A stretch of 46,217 bases of DNA, from the NCBI GenBank assembly GCA_903884005.1, contig CAISDA010000004.1, forward strand, positions 1 to 46,217. The letters run 5' to 3'. The stretch is from an uncultured Ignavibacteriota bacterium (GTDB taxonomy: Bacteria > Bacteroidota > Ignavibacteria > UBA10030 > UBA8401). The stretch's first letter is position 1; each line of letters begins with the position of its first letter. The position numbers were made by a program, and so were the translations under genes. Below are positions 13,446-23,224 of the stretch, one piece after another. The notes beneath the pieces are model-generated. The model searched no databases and was not told the DNA's origin. It saw nothing but the letters and a program-made list of their open reading frames with translations.

Positions 13446-16400
13446 TTATTCGTGTGAGGCCGGTTGGGGATCGACTTTATGTTCTTTTGAAAAGAACGTA
13501 TACATCGCCGGAATGACGAAGAGCGTCAGGATCAGCGAAAAGAATAATCCTCCGATGACAACGATGCCCATGGACACACGGCTCTTTGCGCTTCCGCCGA
13601 GCGCGAGTGCAATGGGAAGGGCTCCGAGTATCGTGGCGAGCGTCGTCATCAGGATCGGCCGGAAACGGGCCGCGGCAGCAAACTGTGCGGCCTCGAAAAG
13701 TTTCATGCCCTTCTCTTTTTTCTGATTTGCAAATTCGACGATCAGGATGCCGTTCTTGGTGACCAGGCCGATGAGCATGATGATGCCGATCTCGCTGAAG
13801 ATGTTGAGCGTCTTGCCCGCGATCCACAGCGAGAGGAGCGCTCCGGCCAGGGCAAGCGGAACGGTCAGCATGATCGTGAACGGATCGATGAAACTTTCGA
13901 ACTGCGCTGCAAGCACAAGGTAGATAAGAATAAGCGCGAGTATGAACGCGAAAATGATATTCGAAGAGCTCTCCGCATAATCGCGCGATGCTCCGCTGAG
14001 CGCGGTGGTGAACGAATCATCCAGCACTTTTTTTGAGATGCGGTCCATTTCCGCAAGACCGTCGCCTATCGTTTTCCCGGGAGCGAGCCCGGCGGAGATC
14101 GTAGCCGCCTTAAACCGATTGAAATGATAGAGCTGAGGCGGCGCACTCTGTTCCTTGAGTGAGACGAGATTGTCCAACTGGACCAACTGACCCGCGCTGT
14201 TCCGCACATAGAGCGACGTCAGATCCAGCGGCTCATCGCGGTTGGCCCGGTCCACCTGCCCCATGACCGAATACTGGAACCCATTCATTTCGAAGTACGA
14301 AAAACGCTGGCCGCTGAACGCCAGTTGCATCGTCTGAGCGATATCGAGCACCGAAACGCCGAGACTCCTGGCCCGGTCGCGGTCGATGAAGATGTCGATC
14401 TGCGGCTTGTTGAATTTGAGGTTCACATCCGATCCCTGCAAAACATTGCTTTTATTCACTTCGTCCAAAAATTGCGGGACCTTTTGCCGGAGCTTTTCGA
14501 AGTCCTGATTCTGCAGCACATATTGCACAGGGAACCCGCCGCGTCCGCCGGCAGAGATGGTCTGTTCCTGAAACACGAATAAGCGCGCTTCGGTCATCGG
14601 CCGTGTTTTTGCAGTGATATAATCCGCGAGTTCCTGCTGCGTACGTTTGCGTTCTGTTGGATCGGAGAGAGTGAGACGGAAAAATCCGGTATTCGTTGCC
14701 CCACCGCTGCTTCCAGAACCAATGACACCCAACGCAACCCTTTTTTCGGGGATCGAGTCGTTAAGAAATGTGGTCACCCGATTCATATACGCATCGGTGT
14801 ATTCAAAGGATGCTCCCTCGGGGGCCGTGATGGACAAACGCAGGAACCCCCGGTCGTCGAGCGGTGCAAGCTCCGATTGAATGAACATGCCGATGAGGCC
14901 GATGAGGCCGAGGGCTGCGACAATGATCGCCGGCGCCATCCAACGGTGTTTCATGAAACGCGTGAGCAGATTTTCATAGACACTATTGAGCTTCACGAAG
15001 AACGGTTCCGTGATCTCATAAAAACGGCTGTGCTTCTGTTTTTTGCGTATGAGCCGGGCGTTCAGCATCGGGGTCAGGGACAGAGAGACGAAGGCCGAAA
15101 TGAGCACGGCTCCGGCAATGACGATGCCGAATTCGCGGAAGAGACGCCCGACGAATCCCTGAAGGAAAATAATGGGAAGAAAGACCGCCGCGAGCGTGAT
15201 CGATGTTGACAGGACGACAAAGAAAATTTCCCGCGACCCCGCGAACGCAGCATCGAGCGGAGACATCCCCTCTTCAACTTTCTTGAATATGTTTTCGGTC
15301 ACCACAATGCCGTCGTCGACGACAAGACCGGTGGCAAGCACGATGGCCAGCAGCGTCAGCACATTGATCGAAAAGCCCATCAGATACATGATGAAGAACG
15401 CACCGATCAAGGACACGGGGATGTCAATGAGCGGCCGGAATGCAATGAGCCAATCGCGGAAAAAGAGAAAGATGATGAGGATCACAAGCAGCACCGCGAT
15501 GAAGATCGTTTCCTGCACTTCCTTCACCGATTGTTTAATGAATGTGGTGTTGTCTATCGCGATCTCAAGTTTGTAATCGGCGGGGAGGTCCTTCTTGATC
15601 TGCTCGTACCGCTTATAAAATGCGTCTGCGATCTCGACATAGTTGCTGCCCGGCTGCGGAATGATGCCGACTCCCACCATCGGCACTCCCGATTGTTTCA
15701 ATATCGCTTCCTCATTTTCGGGTCCCAAATTGGCAAAGCCCACATCGCTGACCCGGACGATCCGTGTTTGATCGGATTTTAAGATAAGATTGTTGAAATC
15801 GTCAACCGATTTCATGCGTCCCTTCGTATTGACGATGAGTTCAGTCTTATCCCCCGCGATCTTGCCTGCCGGCAGTTCGATGTTTTCCCTGTTCAGAGCG
15901 TTTTTGACGTCGATGGGTGTCAATCCGTACGCGGCGAGTTTTCCGGGATCCATCCAGATGCGCATCGCATAGCGCTTCTGTCCCCAGATCTGCGTTGAGC
16001 TGACGCCGGGAATTGTCTGCAGGTTTTGCGCGATGACATTTTCGGCGAAGTCGCTGAGTTCGAGCAGATTTTTTGTATCGCTCTGCACGGTCACCATGAT
16101 GATGGCATCGGAATTGGCGTCGCTTTTTGTCACCACCGGCGGCGAGTCTATATCCTGAGGGAGGGATCTGGCAGCGCCGGACACCTTGTCCCGCACGTCG
16201 TTCGCGGCAGCTTCCAGGTTCGACTCAAGATTGAATTCAACAGTGATGTTGCTGACTCCCTGGCTGCTGCTCGAGGTGATGTTTCGGACACCGTCGATGC
16301 CGTTGATCGCTTTTTCCAGCGGTTCGGTGATCTGCGACTCGATGACGGTGGCATTGGCGCCGGCATAATTTGTTCGCACGGAAATGAACGGAGGATCGAT

Positions 16401-16517
16401 GGCGGGATATTCACGGACACCGAGAAATTTAAATCCGATGACACCGAAGATCACGATCGTCAAGGACATAACGATTGAAAGGACGGGCCGCTTAATACTG
16501 ATTGATGCTAGACTCAT
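13446..16517 (-). CDS. RND efflux pump inner-membrane transporter (HAE1 type)
   Basis: The product has 1023 residues, normal for hydrophobe/amphiphile RND pumps. It has the twelve-helix layout with two large periplasmic loops. The first helix follows SISIKRPVLSIVMS, and the proton-relay helix carries the Asp-Asp pair in ATGLVVDDGIVVTENI. The helix after the second loop reads LVLAAQFESFIDPFTIM, and KNGILIVEFAN and RFRPILMTTLATILGALP are standard family blocks. ATG 16517 aligns with the family N-terminus. It follows its adaptor gene by 82 bp on the same strand. No outer-membrane factor is encoded beside it, so it must borrow a TolC from elsewhere, perhaps the one at 24.3 kb. Substrate unknown. 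Confidence 0.92.
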   Translation of the reverse strand: MSLASISIKRPVLSIVMSLTIVIFGVIGFKFLGVREYPAIDPPFISVRTNYAGANATVIESQITEPLEKAINGIDGVRNITSSSSQGVSNITVEFNLESNLEAAANDVRDKVSGAARSLPQDIDSPPVVTKSDANSDAIIMVTVQSDTKNLLELSDFAENVIAQNLQTIPGVSSTQIWGQKRYAMRIWMDPGKLAAYGLTPIDVKNALNRENIELPAGKIAGDKTELIVNTKGRMKSVDDFNNLILKSDQTRIVRVSDVGFANLGPENEEAILKQSGVPMVGVGIIPQPGSNYVEIADAFYKRYEQIKKDLPADYKLEIAIDNTTFIKQSVKEVQETIFIAVLLVILIIFLFFRDWLIAFRPLIDIPVSLIGAFFIMYLMGFSINVLTLLAIVLATGLVVDDGIVVTENIFKKVEEGMSPLDAAFAGSREIFFVVLSTSITLAAVFLPIIFLQGFVGRLFREFGIVIAGAVLISAFVSLSLTPMLNARLIRKKQKHSRFYEITEPFFVKLNSVYENLLTRFMKHRWMAPAIIVAALGLIGLIGMFIQSELAPLDDRGFLRLSITAPEGASFEYTDAYMNRVTTFLNDSIPEKRVALGVIGSGSSGGATNTGFFRLTLSDPTERKRTQQELADYITAKTRPMTEARLFVFQEQTISAGGRGGFPVQYVLQNQDFEKLRQKVPQFLDEVNKSNVLQGSDVNLKFNKPQIDIFIDRDRARSLGVSVLDIAQTMQLAFSGQRFSYFEMNGFQYSVMGQVDRANRDEPLDLTSLYVRNSAGQLVQLDNLVSLKEQSAPPQLYHFNRFKAATISAGLAPGKTIGDGLAEMDRISKKVLDDSFTTALSGASRDYAESSSNIIFAFILALILIYLVLAAQFESFIDPFTIMLTVPLALAGALLSLWIAGKTLNIFSEIGIIMLIGLVTKNGILIVEFANQKKEKGMKLFEAAQFAAAARFRPILMTTLATILGALPIALALGGSAKSRVSMGIVVIGGLFFSLILTLFVIPAMYTFFSKEHKVDPQPASHE

Positions 16518-16599
16518 GTGGAATAATTTTTCAAAGTAGTGTGGTTCAGGACCGAGGTGGGACATGGTGCTCCGCCGGACCAGGGAAGCAGAAAAATTG

Positions 16600-17664
16600 T
16601 TATTGTAGTGAGACGTTCACCTTCATTCCAGTACGGAGCTGGAGCAAACCGGTGGTAATGACTGTATCGCCGGCAGCCAATCCTTCCGTGATCTGTACCA
16701 TCGAAGACGACCGGGTCCCGGTCGTCACCGGCACTGAAACGACAACGCCGTGTTTCCTGACGAGGACTGTTTGTCCCTTAAGCACCGGAATGATCGCCTG
16801 TGTCGGGATCAAGAGTGCGTCGGTGATCGTCTTCAGGCGCAGTTCGATCTGCACATAGGCGCCGGGAAACACCTTTTCTGCTTTGTTGCTGCACAAGGCG
16901 CGCAATTGCATAGTCCGCGTTGTGGGATCGATTTTCGGTTCGATCGCAAAAAGCGTTCCGGTGAATTGGTATTTCGTTTCGTCGCTGTTGAAATCCACAC
17001 GATCGCCCACGGCGACCTTGCCCGCGTATTTTTCGGGAATCGCAAAATCTACTTTGAGCGGATTTACTTTTTGGATCGATGCAATGCGCGTGGCCGGCGA
17101 GACATAACTGCCTTCGCTGACATAGCGCAGCCCGATGATCCCGTCGAACGGAGAACGAATTTCCCGTTTGCGGATGGAGGCAATTAAATTTTCACGGTCT
17201 GCTTTGAGCGTGTTCACCTGGTTGAGCGCAATGTCGTATTGTTCCTTGCTGATGCTGCTCTTCGTCAACAGCTGCGCCTGCCGCTTCTCCTGCTCCGAGG
17301 CGAGTTGGATCTGCAATTCGATCTTCTTCAATTGCGCCTGCAGATCATCGTCGTTGATCGTCACCAGCACTTCATTGTTGTGGACGTGCGCGCCCTCCCT
17401 GAATGCGATCTTTTCAATGCGTCCGGAGGCTTCTGCCGACAGATCGACCGATTCGGAGGCCAGCACCGTTCCGGATGACCGAACGATATTTTCCATCCTT
17501 TGGGGCTTCAGCACGATGCCGCTGACGGTGATCGGCCCGGCGGGTGTTCCGGGAGGCGCTCCGGTCTTTTGTATGCCTCCGTTACTCTTTGTTTCGCACG
17601 AGGTGAGAATGATCGCACAGCACAGCACAGTGATCGGAAGAATGATTCGAACTATTTTTATCAT
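16600..17664 (-). CDS. RND efflux periplasmic adaptor (membrane fusion lipoprotein)
   Basis: The protein has 354 residues from ATG 17664. It begins with a lipoprotein signal (ILPITVLCCAIILTSC, lipobox LTSC). Then come the half-lipoyl segment (SSGTVLASESVDLSAEASGRIEKI), a coiled-coil hairpin (~residues 120-190, rich in Q, K and E), the second lipoyl half (REIRSPFDGIIGLRYVSEGSYV), a beta-barrel domain, and a membrane-proximal domain ending in GLLQLRTGMKVNV. It links the RND pump encoded downstream to an outer-membrane channel. The start was set at the lipoprotein signal; the longer frame adds implausible sequence. Confidence 0.9.
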   Translation of the reverse strand: MIKIVRIILPITVLCCAIILTSCETKSNGGIQKTGAPPGTPAGPITVSGIVLKPQRMENIVRSSGTVLASESVDLSAEASGRIEKIAFREGAHVHNNEVLVTINDDDLQAQLKKIELQIQLASEQEKRQAQLLTKSSISKEQYDIALNQVNTLKADRENLIASIRKREIRSPFDGIIGLRYVSEGSYVSPATRIASIQKVNPLKVDFAIPEKYAGKVAVGDRVDFNSDETKYQFTGTLFAIEPKIDPTTRTMQLRALCSNKAEKVFPGAYVQIELRLKTITDALLIPTQAIIPVLKGQTVLVRKHGVVVSVPVTTGTRSSSMVQITEGLAAGDTVITTGLLQLRTGMKVNVSLQ

Positions 17665-17779
17665 GGCACAGGCATTCGTAGATAGGTATGAAAACAAGGG
17701 GGCGTCAACTCGGCATGTCATCGTCGATACACGCACAGCACGGTTGTATTTTGACACTGTATTCGGCAAAAAGTTTAAC

Positions 17780-17812
17780 GGGCGCGGCACTACGCGTACC
17801 CACGATGCGCCC
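17780..17812 (-). terminator. Possible terminator after the mutarotase gene
   Basis: GGGCGC (17780-17785) pairs with GCGCCC (17807-17812). On the minus strand the stem is followed by GTTAAACTTTTTG, a short U run. The loop is long (21 nt), so the call is weak. It would separate the dehydrogenase-mutarotase genes from the downstream efflux genes. Confidence 0.35.
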
Positions 17813-17844
17813 AACGCAGGTTGATTTTTTCGGTCACGGTCCCG

Positions 17845-18741
17845 CTATTCCACCGTGATGATCGTGCCCAGGCAGTGCTGCGCCTGCGGCTGAAGAACGA
17901 CACCATCGTCGTAGGCATTGACGGCTTCAACGCAGATCATTGTCCTGTATCCGGCATCGGGCATATCGGCGATTTTTTTCGCCGTCGCGTCCCAGGGATT
18001 CCAGACCACGGTCACGCGGCTGCCGCTTTTTGCCACACGGATCGTGCGCGGGAGCACCGAATCGCGGATGACGCATTCGGCATCCGTATCGACATAACGG
18101 CGATTTTCTTCTTTCCCGATGGCAAGGACTTCCTCGTCCTGATGCCGGAGGACAGTCCCGAACCCTTCGTAGTACTGAGCGCCGGCGAGGCCGCGAATGT
18201 CCACATTCGCGATATCGCTGACGGCGAAGTACGAGTGCAGCGCATCGGTATACGTACATTCTTCGGCGCCCGTGTTCGTGCAGCGCAGCGTCACTTCAAG
18301 CGATGTTCCCACGCGCACGCATACTTCTGCGGCGAATGCAAAGGGCCAGAGCGCCAGTGTCGATGGATTATCCTTCAATGATAAACAAAGTTCCATTCTT
18401 CCATCCGGCAGCACAGAGGTGCCTGCCACATTCCACATCTCCACGCGCGCAAACCCATGCTGCGGTTTCTGCGCATCGGTTGCATGGGGACCGAACCATG
18501 GAAAGCACACGGGTATGCCGCCGCGTATCGGTTTTCCGACTTCGAATTCGCTCAGGCTGCTCATCCACAGCACTTCACCTTTCCCCCTGGGACGATAACT
18601 GAGCACATGTGCCCCGTAGAGAGAGACGGCCGCCTCGGCCAAGGGAGTCGTAATGACTGCGGTCGGCAGTCCGCCTTCCCCCTCCGTAAATTCGAGCGAG
18701 CCTGCAATGCCGTATGTGGCGTTCAACATTTCGAGTGTCAT
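17845..18741 (-). CDS. yeaD: D-hexose-6-phosphate mutarotase
   Basis: The product has 298 residues and matches the YeaD-type aldose-1-epimerase-like family. Conserved blocks are ISLYGAHVLSYRP-like (VSLYGAHVLSYRP), RGGIPVCFPWFGPH, QKPQHGFARVEMW (catalytic-site His), the ALHSYFAVSDI strand with its His, and the VVWNPWDATAKKIADM block near the C-terminus. It interconverts alpha and beta anomers of glucose-6-phosphate and related sugar phosphates in the cytosol. It lies 26 bp after the alcohol dehydrogenase gene on the same strand and is probably cotranscribed with it. Confidence 0.88.
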   Translation of the reverse strand: MTLEMLNATYGIAGSLEFTEGEGGLPTAVITTPLAEAAVSLYGAHVLSYRPRGKGEVLWMSSLSEFEVGKPIRGGIPVCFPWFGPHATDAQKPQHGFARVEMWNVAGTSVLPDGRMELCLSLKDNPSTLALWPFAFAAEVCVRVGTSLEVTLRCTNTGAEECTYTDALHSYFAVSDIANVDIRGLAGAQYYEGFGTVLRHQDEEVLAIGKEENRRYVDTDAECVIRDSVLPRTIRVAKSGSRVTVVWNPWDATAKKIADMPDAGYRTMICVEAVNAYDDGVVLQPQAQHCLGTIITVE

Positions 18742-18767
18742 AGAGTTTCCTGTTGTGAATGTGCGCG

Positions 18768-19826
18768 TTACAGCGTCGCCATGTCGATGACAAAACGGTA
18801 CCGAACGTCCGCCTTAAGCATCCGGTCGTATGCGGTATTGATCTGCTGGATGGGAATGACCTCCACGTCGGACACGATGTTGTGTGTGCCGCAGTAGTCG
18901 AGCATCTCCTGCGTCTCGGCAATGCCGCCGATGAGCGATCCCACGATGCGCCTGCGCCTCATGATGAGGCTGAAGCCCTGGATCTCTGCCGGTTTCGGCG
19001 GAGCGCCAACGAGGATCATGGTGCCATCGCGCTTGAGGAGATTCAGATAGGCATTCAGATTCAATGGCGCCGAGACGGTGTTGAGGATAAAGTCGAAGTG
19101 CCCCGCAAGGTTTTTCATCTGCGCCTGATCGCTGGTAAGCACGAAGTGATGCGCGCCGAGACGTTTGGCATCGGCTTCCTTGGACGCCGATGTGCTCAGC
19201 ATGGTGACTTCGGCGCCGAAGGCCGCGGAAAACTTGACGGCCATGTGGCCGAGGCCGCCGAGACCGAGCACGCCAATGCGGTGTCCCGGTCCGACATTCC
19301 AATGCTTCAACGGCGAATACGTGGTGATGCCCGCGCACAACAGCGGTGCGACGCCTTCCAGAGGAAGCGCGGCGGGAATATGCAGCGTGTAGTGTTCGTC
19401 GGTGACGATGCTGGAAGAATATCCGCCGTATGTCGGCGTGCCGTCTTTTTCACGCGCGTTATAGGTGCCGATCATGCCGCTGTCGCAATATTGCTCGAGT
19501 CCCTCTTTGCAGCTTGTGCATTGCCGGCAGGAGTCGACGAAGCAGCCGACGCCGGCGATATCCCCGACCTTGAATTTCGTGACACGAGAGCCCACGCGGG
19601 CGATCGTGCCGACGATCTCGTGGCCCGGCACCATGGGGAATATCGAACCGCCCCACTCGTCCCTGACCTGGTGAATATCGGAATGACACACGCCGCAGTA
19701 CCGTATATCGATGAGCACATCGTGATCGCCGACGTCACGGCGCTGGAAGGTGAACGGATTTAATGGAGTGACGGCATCCTGTGCCGCATAACCGCGAACT
19801 GGGATCATAATAGTTTTCGTTGTCAT
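18768..19826 (-). CDS. Zinc-dependent NAD(P) alcohol/aldehyde dehydrogenase (YahK/CAD type)
   Basis: The protein has 352 residues and the medium-chain dehydrogenase layout. The catalytic zinc ligands are visible as Cys in YCGVCHSD, the His-Glu of VPGHEIVG, and Cys in APLLCAGITTYSP. The structural zinc lobe is CRQCTSCKEGLEQYC. The dinucleotide-binding loop is VLGLGGLGHMAVKF. These features place it with YahK/cinnamyl-alcohol-dehydrogenase-like aldehyde reductases, which generally prefer NADPH. It precedes the mutarotase gene. Upstream (19827-20083) lies the terminator of the second efflux operon. The exact substrate cannot be told from sequence. Confidence 0.9.
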   Translation of the reverse strand: MTTKTIMIPVRGYAAQDAVTPLNPFTFQRRDVGDHDVLIDIRYCGVCHSDIHQVRDEWGGSIFPMVPGHEIVGTIARVGSRVTKFKVGDIAGVGCFVDSCRQCTSCKEGLEQYCDSGMIGTYNAREKDGTPTYGGYSSSIVTDEHYTLHIPAALPLEGVAPLLCAGITTYSPLKHWNVGPGHRIGVLGLGGLGHMAVKFSAAFGAEVTMLSTSASKEADAKRLGAHHFVLTSDQAQMKNLAGHFDFILNTVSAPLNLNAYLNLLKRDGTMILVGAPPKPAEIQGFSLIMRRRRIVGSLIGGIAETQEMLDYCGTHNIVSDVEVIPIQQINTAYDRMLKADVRYRFVIDMATL

Positions 19827-19877
19827 GTTAATGAAGTATCTTTATAATTTAAGGTGAAAAATCTGAAATAACAAACA

Positions 19878-19913
19878 CACAGGCGACCTCCGATACAGTG
19901 GAAGCCGCCTGTG
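19878..19913 (-). terminator. Rho-independent terminator of the tetR-tolC-RND operon
   Basis: CACAGGCG (19878-19885) pairs with CGCCTGTG (19906-19913). In the minus-strand RNA the stem extends to about 14 bp through two G-U pairs. It is followed directly by TGTTTGTTATTTC. It lies about 170 bp past the RND stop codon. A second 8-bp hairpin (19949-19969) without a U tract sits between. Confidence 0.7.
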
Positions 19914-20083
19914 ACTGTTCGTACGTACCCTGAACGGCTTCGCGGTGCAGGCGAGCGAACAGCTCGCCTTACCATGCGCCGATGCAACGACCGCGAGTTG
20001 CTTCGGGAAAAAATTCGCCGGCGGCGAACAGACTGCGCTGCTCAGTACGTCACGTTGTGGAAAAGCCGTTCATCGATATAGTG

Positions 20084-23000
20084 TCAGGCTTTTCCTTCCA
20101 TTGCCGCTTTGGGCGTGATGCGGCCGAATGTGACAACGCGCACGAGAAACACGAAGAGACGCCCGAACGAGAAGTCGTCGATCAGCGCATACATCACCGG
20201 CACCACGAAGAGCGTGAGGAGCGTCGAAGTGATGAGGCCTCCGATAACGGCCTGTCCCATGGGGGCGCGCATCTCGCTTCCCTCGCTCATGCCGAAGGCG
20301 ACGGGGATCATGCCGAAGATCATGGCAAGTGTCGTCATGAGGATAGGCCGAAGACGCGTGGCACCGGCCGTGATGAGGGCCTGCGTTCTGTTCAGCCCCT
20401 TCTCGCGGAGAGTATTTGCATAGTCGACGAGCAGAATGCCGTTCTTGGTCACGAGTCCCATGAGCATGATGATGCCGATCATGGATATCACCGAAAGCGC
20501 GCTCTTAAAGGCGAGCAGCGCAATGACCGCGCCGATGAGCGACATGGGGAGCGCGAACATGATCGCGAACGGCGAGCCGAAGCTCTCGAACTGCATGGCA
20601 AGCACGATGTAGACGAAAATGATCGCAAGGCCGAGCGACAGAAGAATGTTCGTGAAGGCCTCTGCCTGCTGCTCGCCCTGGCCGGTGACGCCGGCTGAGT
20701 ATCCGGACGGCACGTCGAGCAGTTTGACCTGCTTCTGCACATCGGCGAGCACTTCGCCCAGGAGCCTCCCGTCGAGGTTGGCATCGATGCGTATCTCACG
20801 CTGACGGTCGTACCGGTTGATCTTCGACGGTCCGTCTCCCTGCCTGATATCGGCGATATCGCTGACATGGATAAGGAGCTTCTGATTGTTGGGAAGCGTC
20901 TTGGAACTTTTCAGCGTCATGTTCCTGATATTTTCGAAGGACGTCCGGTCGTTCCTGGTCAGCTGCGCGCGCACATCGAACTGCTCGTCGCCTTCCTGAT
21001 ACTGCGTCACGACAGTGCCGTCGACCATTGAGCGAAGCGTTGTGGCGATGAGTCCGACATTAATGCCGAGGTCCGACGCCTTGTCGCGGTCGATGCGTAT
21101 GCGGACCTCAGGTTTCGAGATCTCGAGGCTGTTTTCGATGTCCACCGCGTTCGGCGTCGAGCGTACGATCTGCTCGACTTTCCCGGCAAGTGTATTGAGC
21201 ACGGACAGATCCTCGCCGCGCACGCTCATGATGAGGGGCTTCGCGCCGCCGCCCGGACCCTGGGCGACACTGAATCCGATATTGGCGCCGGGAATATTCT
21301 TGAATTGGGACCGAAGGTCCGCCATCATTTGCTCAATGGTCGCCTTCCGTTCCTTCTTCTTCACGAGTTTCACGAGCACCGCCGCTTTCGTTACAGGATC
21401 GTTTCCCGCACCGATCGTGGTGAGGGTCGTGATCACCTCCGGACGCTGCTTTACCGCCTGTTCGATCTGAAGACAGATCGCAGAGGTCTGTTCGAGCGAA
21501 CTGCCCGGAGCAGCGTTGACAGTCACATTGAATTCGCCCTGGTCCGATGCGGGAAAGAAGGACGACCCGAGAAAACGCATGAGAAAGAAGCTCACGAAGA
21601 ACATTCCCAGCGAGCCGAAGATCACCGTCTTGCGGTGAGCGAGCGACCATGTGATGGCCGATTGATATCTGTCGCTCAGTATCTCGAAGGCATGATTGAA
21701 ATAATACAATCCGCGCCTGAGCACGCTTCCGTCGTTGGTGAGTTCTTCGTCTTCCTTTTTCAGCCAGCGCGATGAGAGCATCGGCGTGAGCGTGAACGCG
21801 ACGAAGAGCGAGACGAGCACGGATACAGAGACCGTGATACCGAACTGAAAAAAGAAGCGGCCGACGATGCCGGGCATGAACGCGACCGGCACGAACACAG
21901 CCACAACGGTGAACGTTGTCGCCATGACCGCGAGACCGATCTCGGCGGTCGCCGATTTCGCCGCTTCGAACGCCGTTTCGCCCTCGTGCATGTGCCTGTA
22001 AATATTTTCGATGACCACGATGGCGTCGTCGATCAAGAGACCGACAGCGAGCGAGAGGGCCATGAGGCTCATCATGTTCAGCGTAAAGTTCAGCGCATAC
22101 ATGACGATGAAGCTGGCGATGATCGATGTCGGCAGCGCGATGGCGCTGATGATCGTGGGGCGCATATTCGCAAGGAACAGATACACGACAATCACGGCGA
22201 GCAGTCCGCCGTAGAGAATGTCGAACACCACGTCGTTCACGGAGTCGCGGATATAGGTACTGTTGTCGCGGGCGATGAGGATCTTCAGATCGCCTGGCAG
22301 TTCCGCCGAGGCCTTCGTGATCGCCTTCTTGAGCGCATCGGCGACGCGGACCGTATTGCCGCCCGACTGTTTCTGAATGTTTAAACCAACGGCACGTGCG
22401 CCGTTGACGCGCGTGAGGCTCGTGCGTTCTTTCACTCCGTCCGTCACCGTAGCGACATCGGACAGGCGTACGACTTTTCCGCCGGGAGTGGCGATGACGA
22501 CGCGCTCGAAATCGCCGACACTCTGGTACTTGCCCATGGTGCGAAGGAGCAGCTGTCGCTGTCCCTGAATGAGATTTCCCGCCGGGACCTCGACGTTCGC
22601 CGCGGCGATCGCCTGGTTCACTTCCTGGATCGAAAGGTTGAACGACTGAAGACGCGCGGCGTCGATCTCGACCTGTATTTCACGCTCGGCCCCGCCCACG
22701 AGGTCCACTTTGCCGACCCCGTTGACGTTCTCGAGACGCTTCTTGATCACGTCTTTCGTGTACGTTGTGATCTCTTTTTCGGACCGCTCGCCCGAAATAG
22801 TGAGCGTCATGATCGGCTGGCTGGCCGGATCGTACCGCAGGATCACCGGATCCTTGATGTCCGTGGGAAGCGTCGCCCTGACGGCCGAGATCTTTTCGCG
22901 CACTTCCTGGGCGGCCTGCTTGCCTTCGACTTCCAGTTTGAACTGAATGACGACAAGCGAAACGCCTTCCTGCGACGTCGAGGTGATATGGTCGATGCCG

Positions 23001-23224
23001 CCGATCGTGTTGACGGCATCCTCGATTTTTTTGGTCACATCCGTTTCGATCTGTTCCGGTCCGGCACCCGGCAGCACCGTGGTAACGGTCACTGCGGGGA
23101 TGTCGACATCGGGATACTGATCGATGTTAAGCTTCGTGTACGAAAACAACCCGAGCACGACCAGGGCAAGGATCATCATTGTCGCAAAAACGGGCCGTTC
23201 AATTGAGACATTCGCTAGTTTCAT
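20084..23224 (-). CDS. RND efflux pump inner-membrane transporter (AcrB/MexB-like)
   Basis: The product has 1046 residues, with the complete HAE1 RND architecture. It begins LANVSIERPVFATMM, and the first periplasmic part has the porter-domain start YPDVDIPAVTVTTVLPGAGPEQIE. The proton-relay helix has Asp-Asp in VGLLIDDAIVVIENIYRH. Later come LAMQFESFGSPFAIMF, VTKNGILLVDYAN and RLRPILMTTLAMIFGMIPVAF. Its start overlaps the adaptor stop by 4 bp (ATGA), showing translational coupling. It belongs to the tetR-tolC-adaptor-RND operon, so it is probably induced when TetR binds a substrate. It is only distantly similar to the other RND pump of this window and is not a recent duplicate. Confidence 0.95.
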   Translation of the reverse strand: MKLANVSIERPVFATMMILALVVLGLFSYTKLNIDQYPDVDIPAVTVTTVLPGAGPEQIETDVTKKIEDAVNTIGGIDHITSTSQEGVSLVVIQFKLEVEGKQAAQEVREKISAVRATLPTDIKDPVILRYDPASQPIMTLTISGERSEKEITTYTKDVIKKRLENVNGVGKVDLVGGAEREIQVEIDAARLQSFNLSIQEVNQAIAAANVEVPAGNLIQGQRQLLLRTMGKYQSVGDFERVVIATPGGKVVRLSDVATVTDGVKERTSLTRVNGARAVGLNIQKQSGGNTVRVADALKKAITKASAELPGDLKILIARDNSTYIRDSVNDVVFDILYGGLLAVIVVYLFLANMRPTIISAIALPTSIIASFIVMYALNFTLNMMSLMALSLAVGLLIDDAIVVIENIYRHMHEGETAFEAAKSATAEIGLAVMATTFTVVAVFVPVAFMPGIVGRFFFQFGITVSVSVLVSLFVAFTLTPMLSSRWLKKEDEELTNDGSVLRRGLYYFNHAFEILSDRYQSAITWSLAHRKTVIFGSLGMFFVSFFLMRFLGSSFFPASDQGEFNVTVNAAPGSSLEQTSAICLQIEQAVKQRPEVITTLTTIGAGNDPVTKAAVLVKLVKKKERKATIEQMMADLRSQFKNIPGANIGFSVAQGPGGGAKPLIMSVRGEDLSVLNTLAGKVEQIVRSTPNAVDIENSLEISKPEVRIRIDRDKASDLGINVGLIATTLRSMVDGTVVTQYQEGDEQFDVRAQLTRNDRTSFENIRNMTLKSSKTLPNNQKLLIHVSDIADIRQGDGPSKINRYDRQREIRIDANLDGRLLGEVLADVQKQVKLLDVPSGYSAGVTGQGEQQAEAFTNILLSLGLAIIFVYIVLAMQFESFGSPFAIMFALPMSLIGAVIALLAFKSALSVISMIGIIMLMGLVTKNGILLVDYANTLREKGLNRTQALITAGATRLRPILMTTLAMIFGMIPVAFGMSEGSEMRAPMGQAVIGGLITSTLLTLFVVPVMYALIDDFSFGRLFVFLVRVVTFGRITPKAAMEGKA

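Noticed and set aside
19949-19969. AGGCGAGC/GCTCGCCT hairpin as the main terminator of the second efflux operon
   Set aside because: No U run on either side; the downstream hairpin at 19878-19913 has one and is the better candidate.
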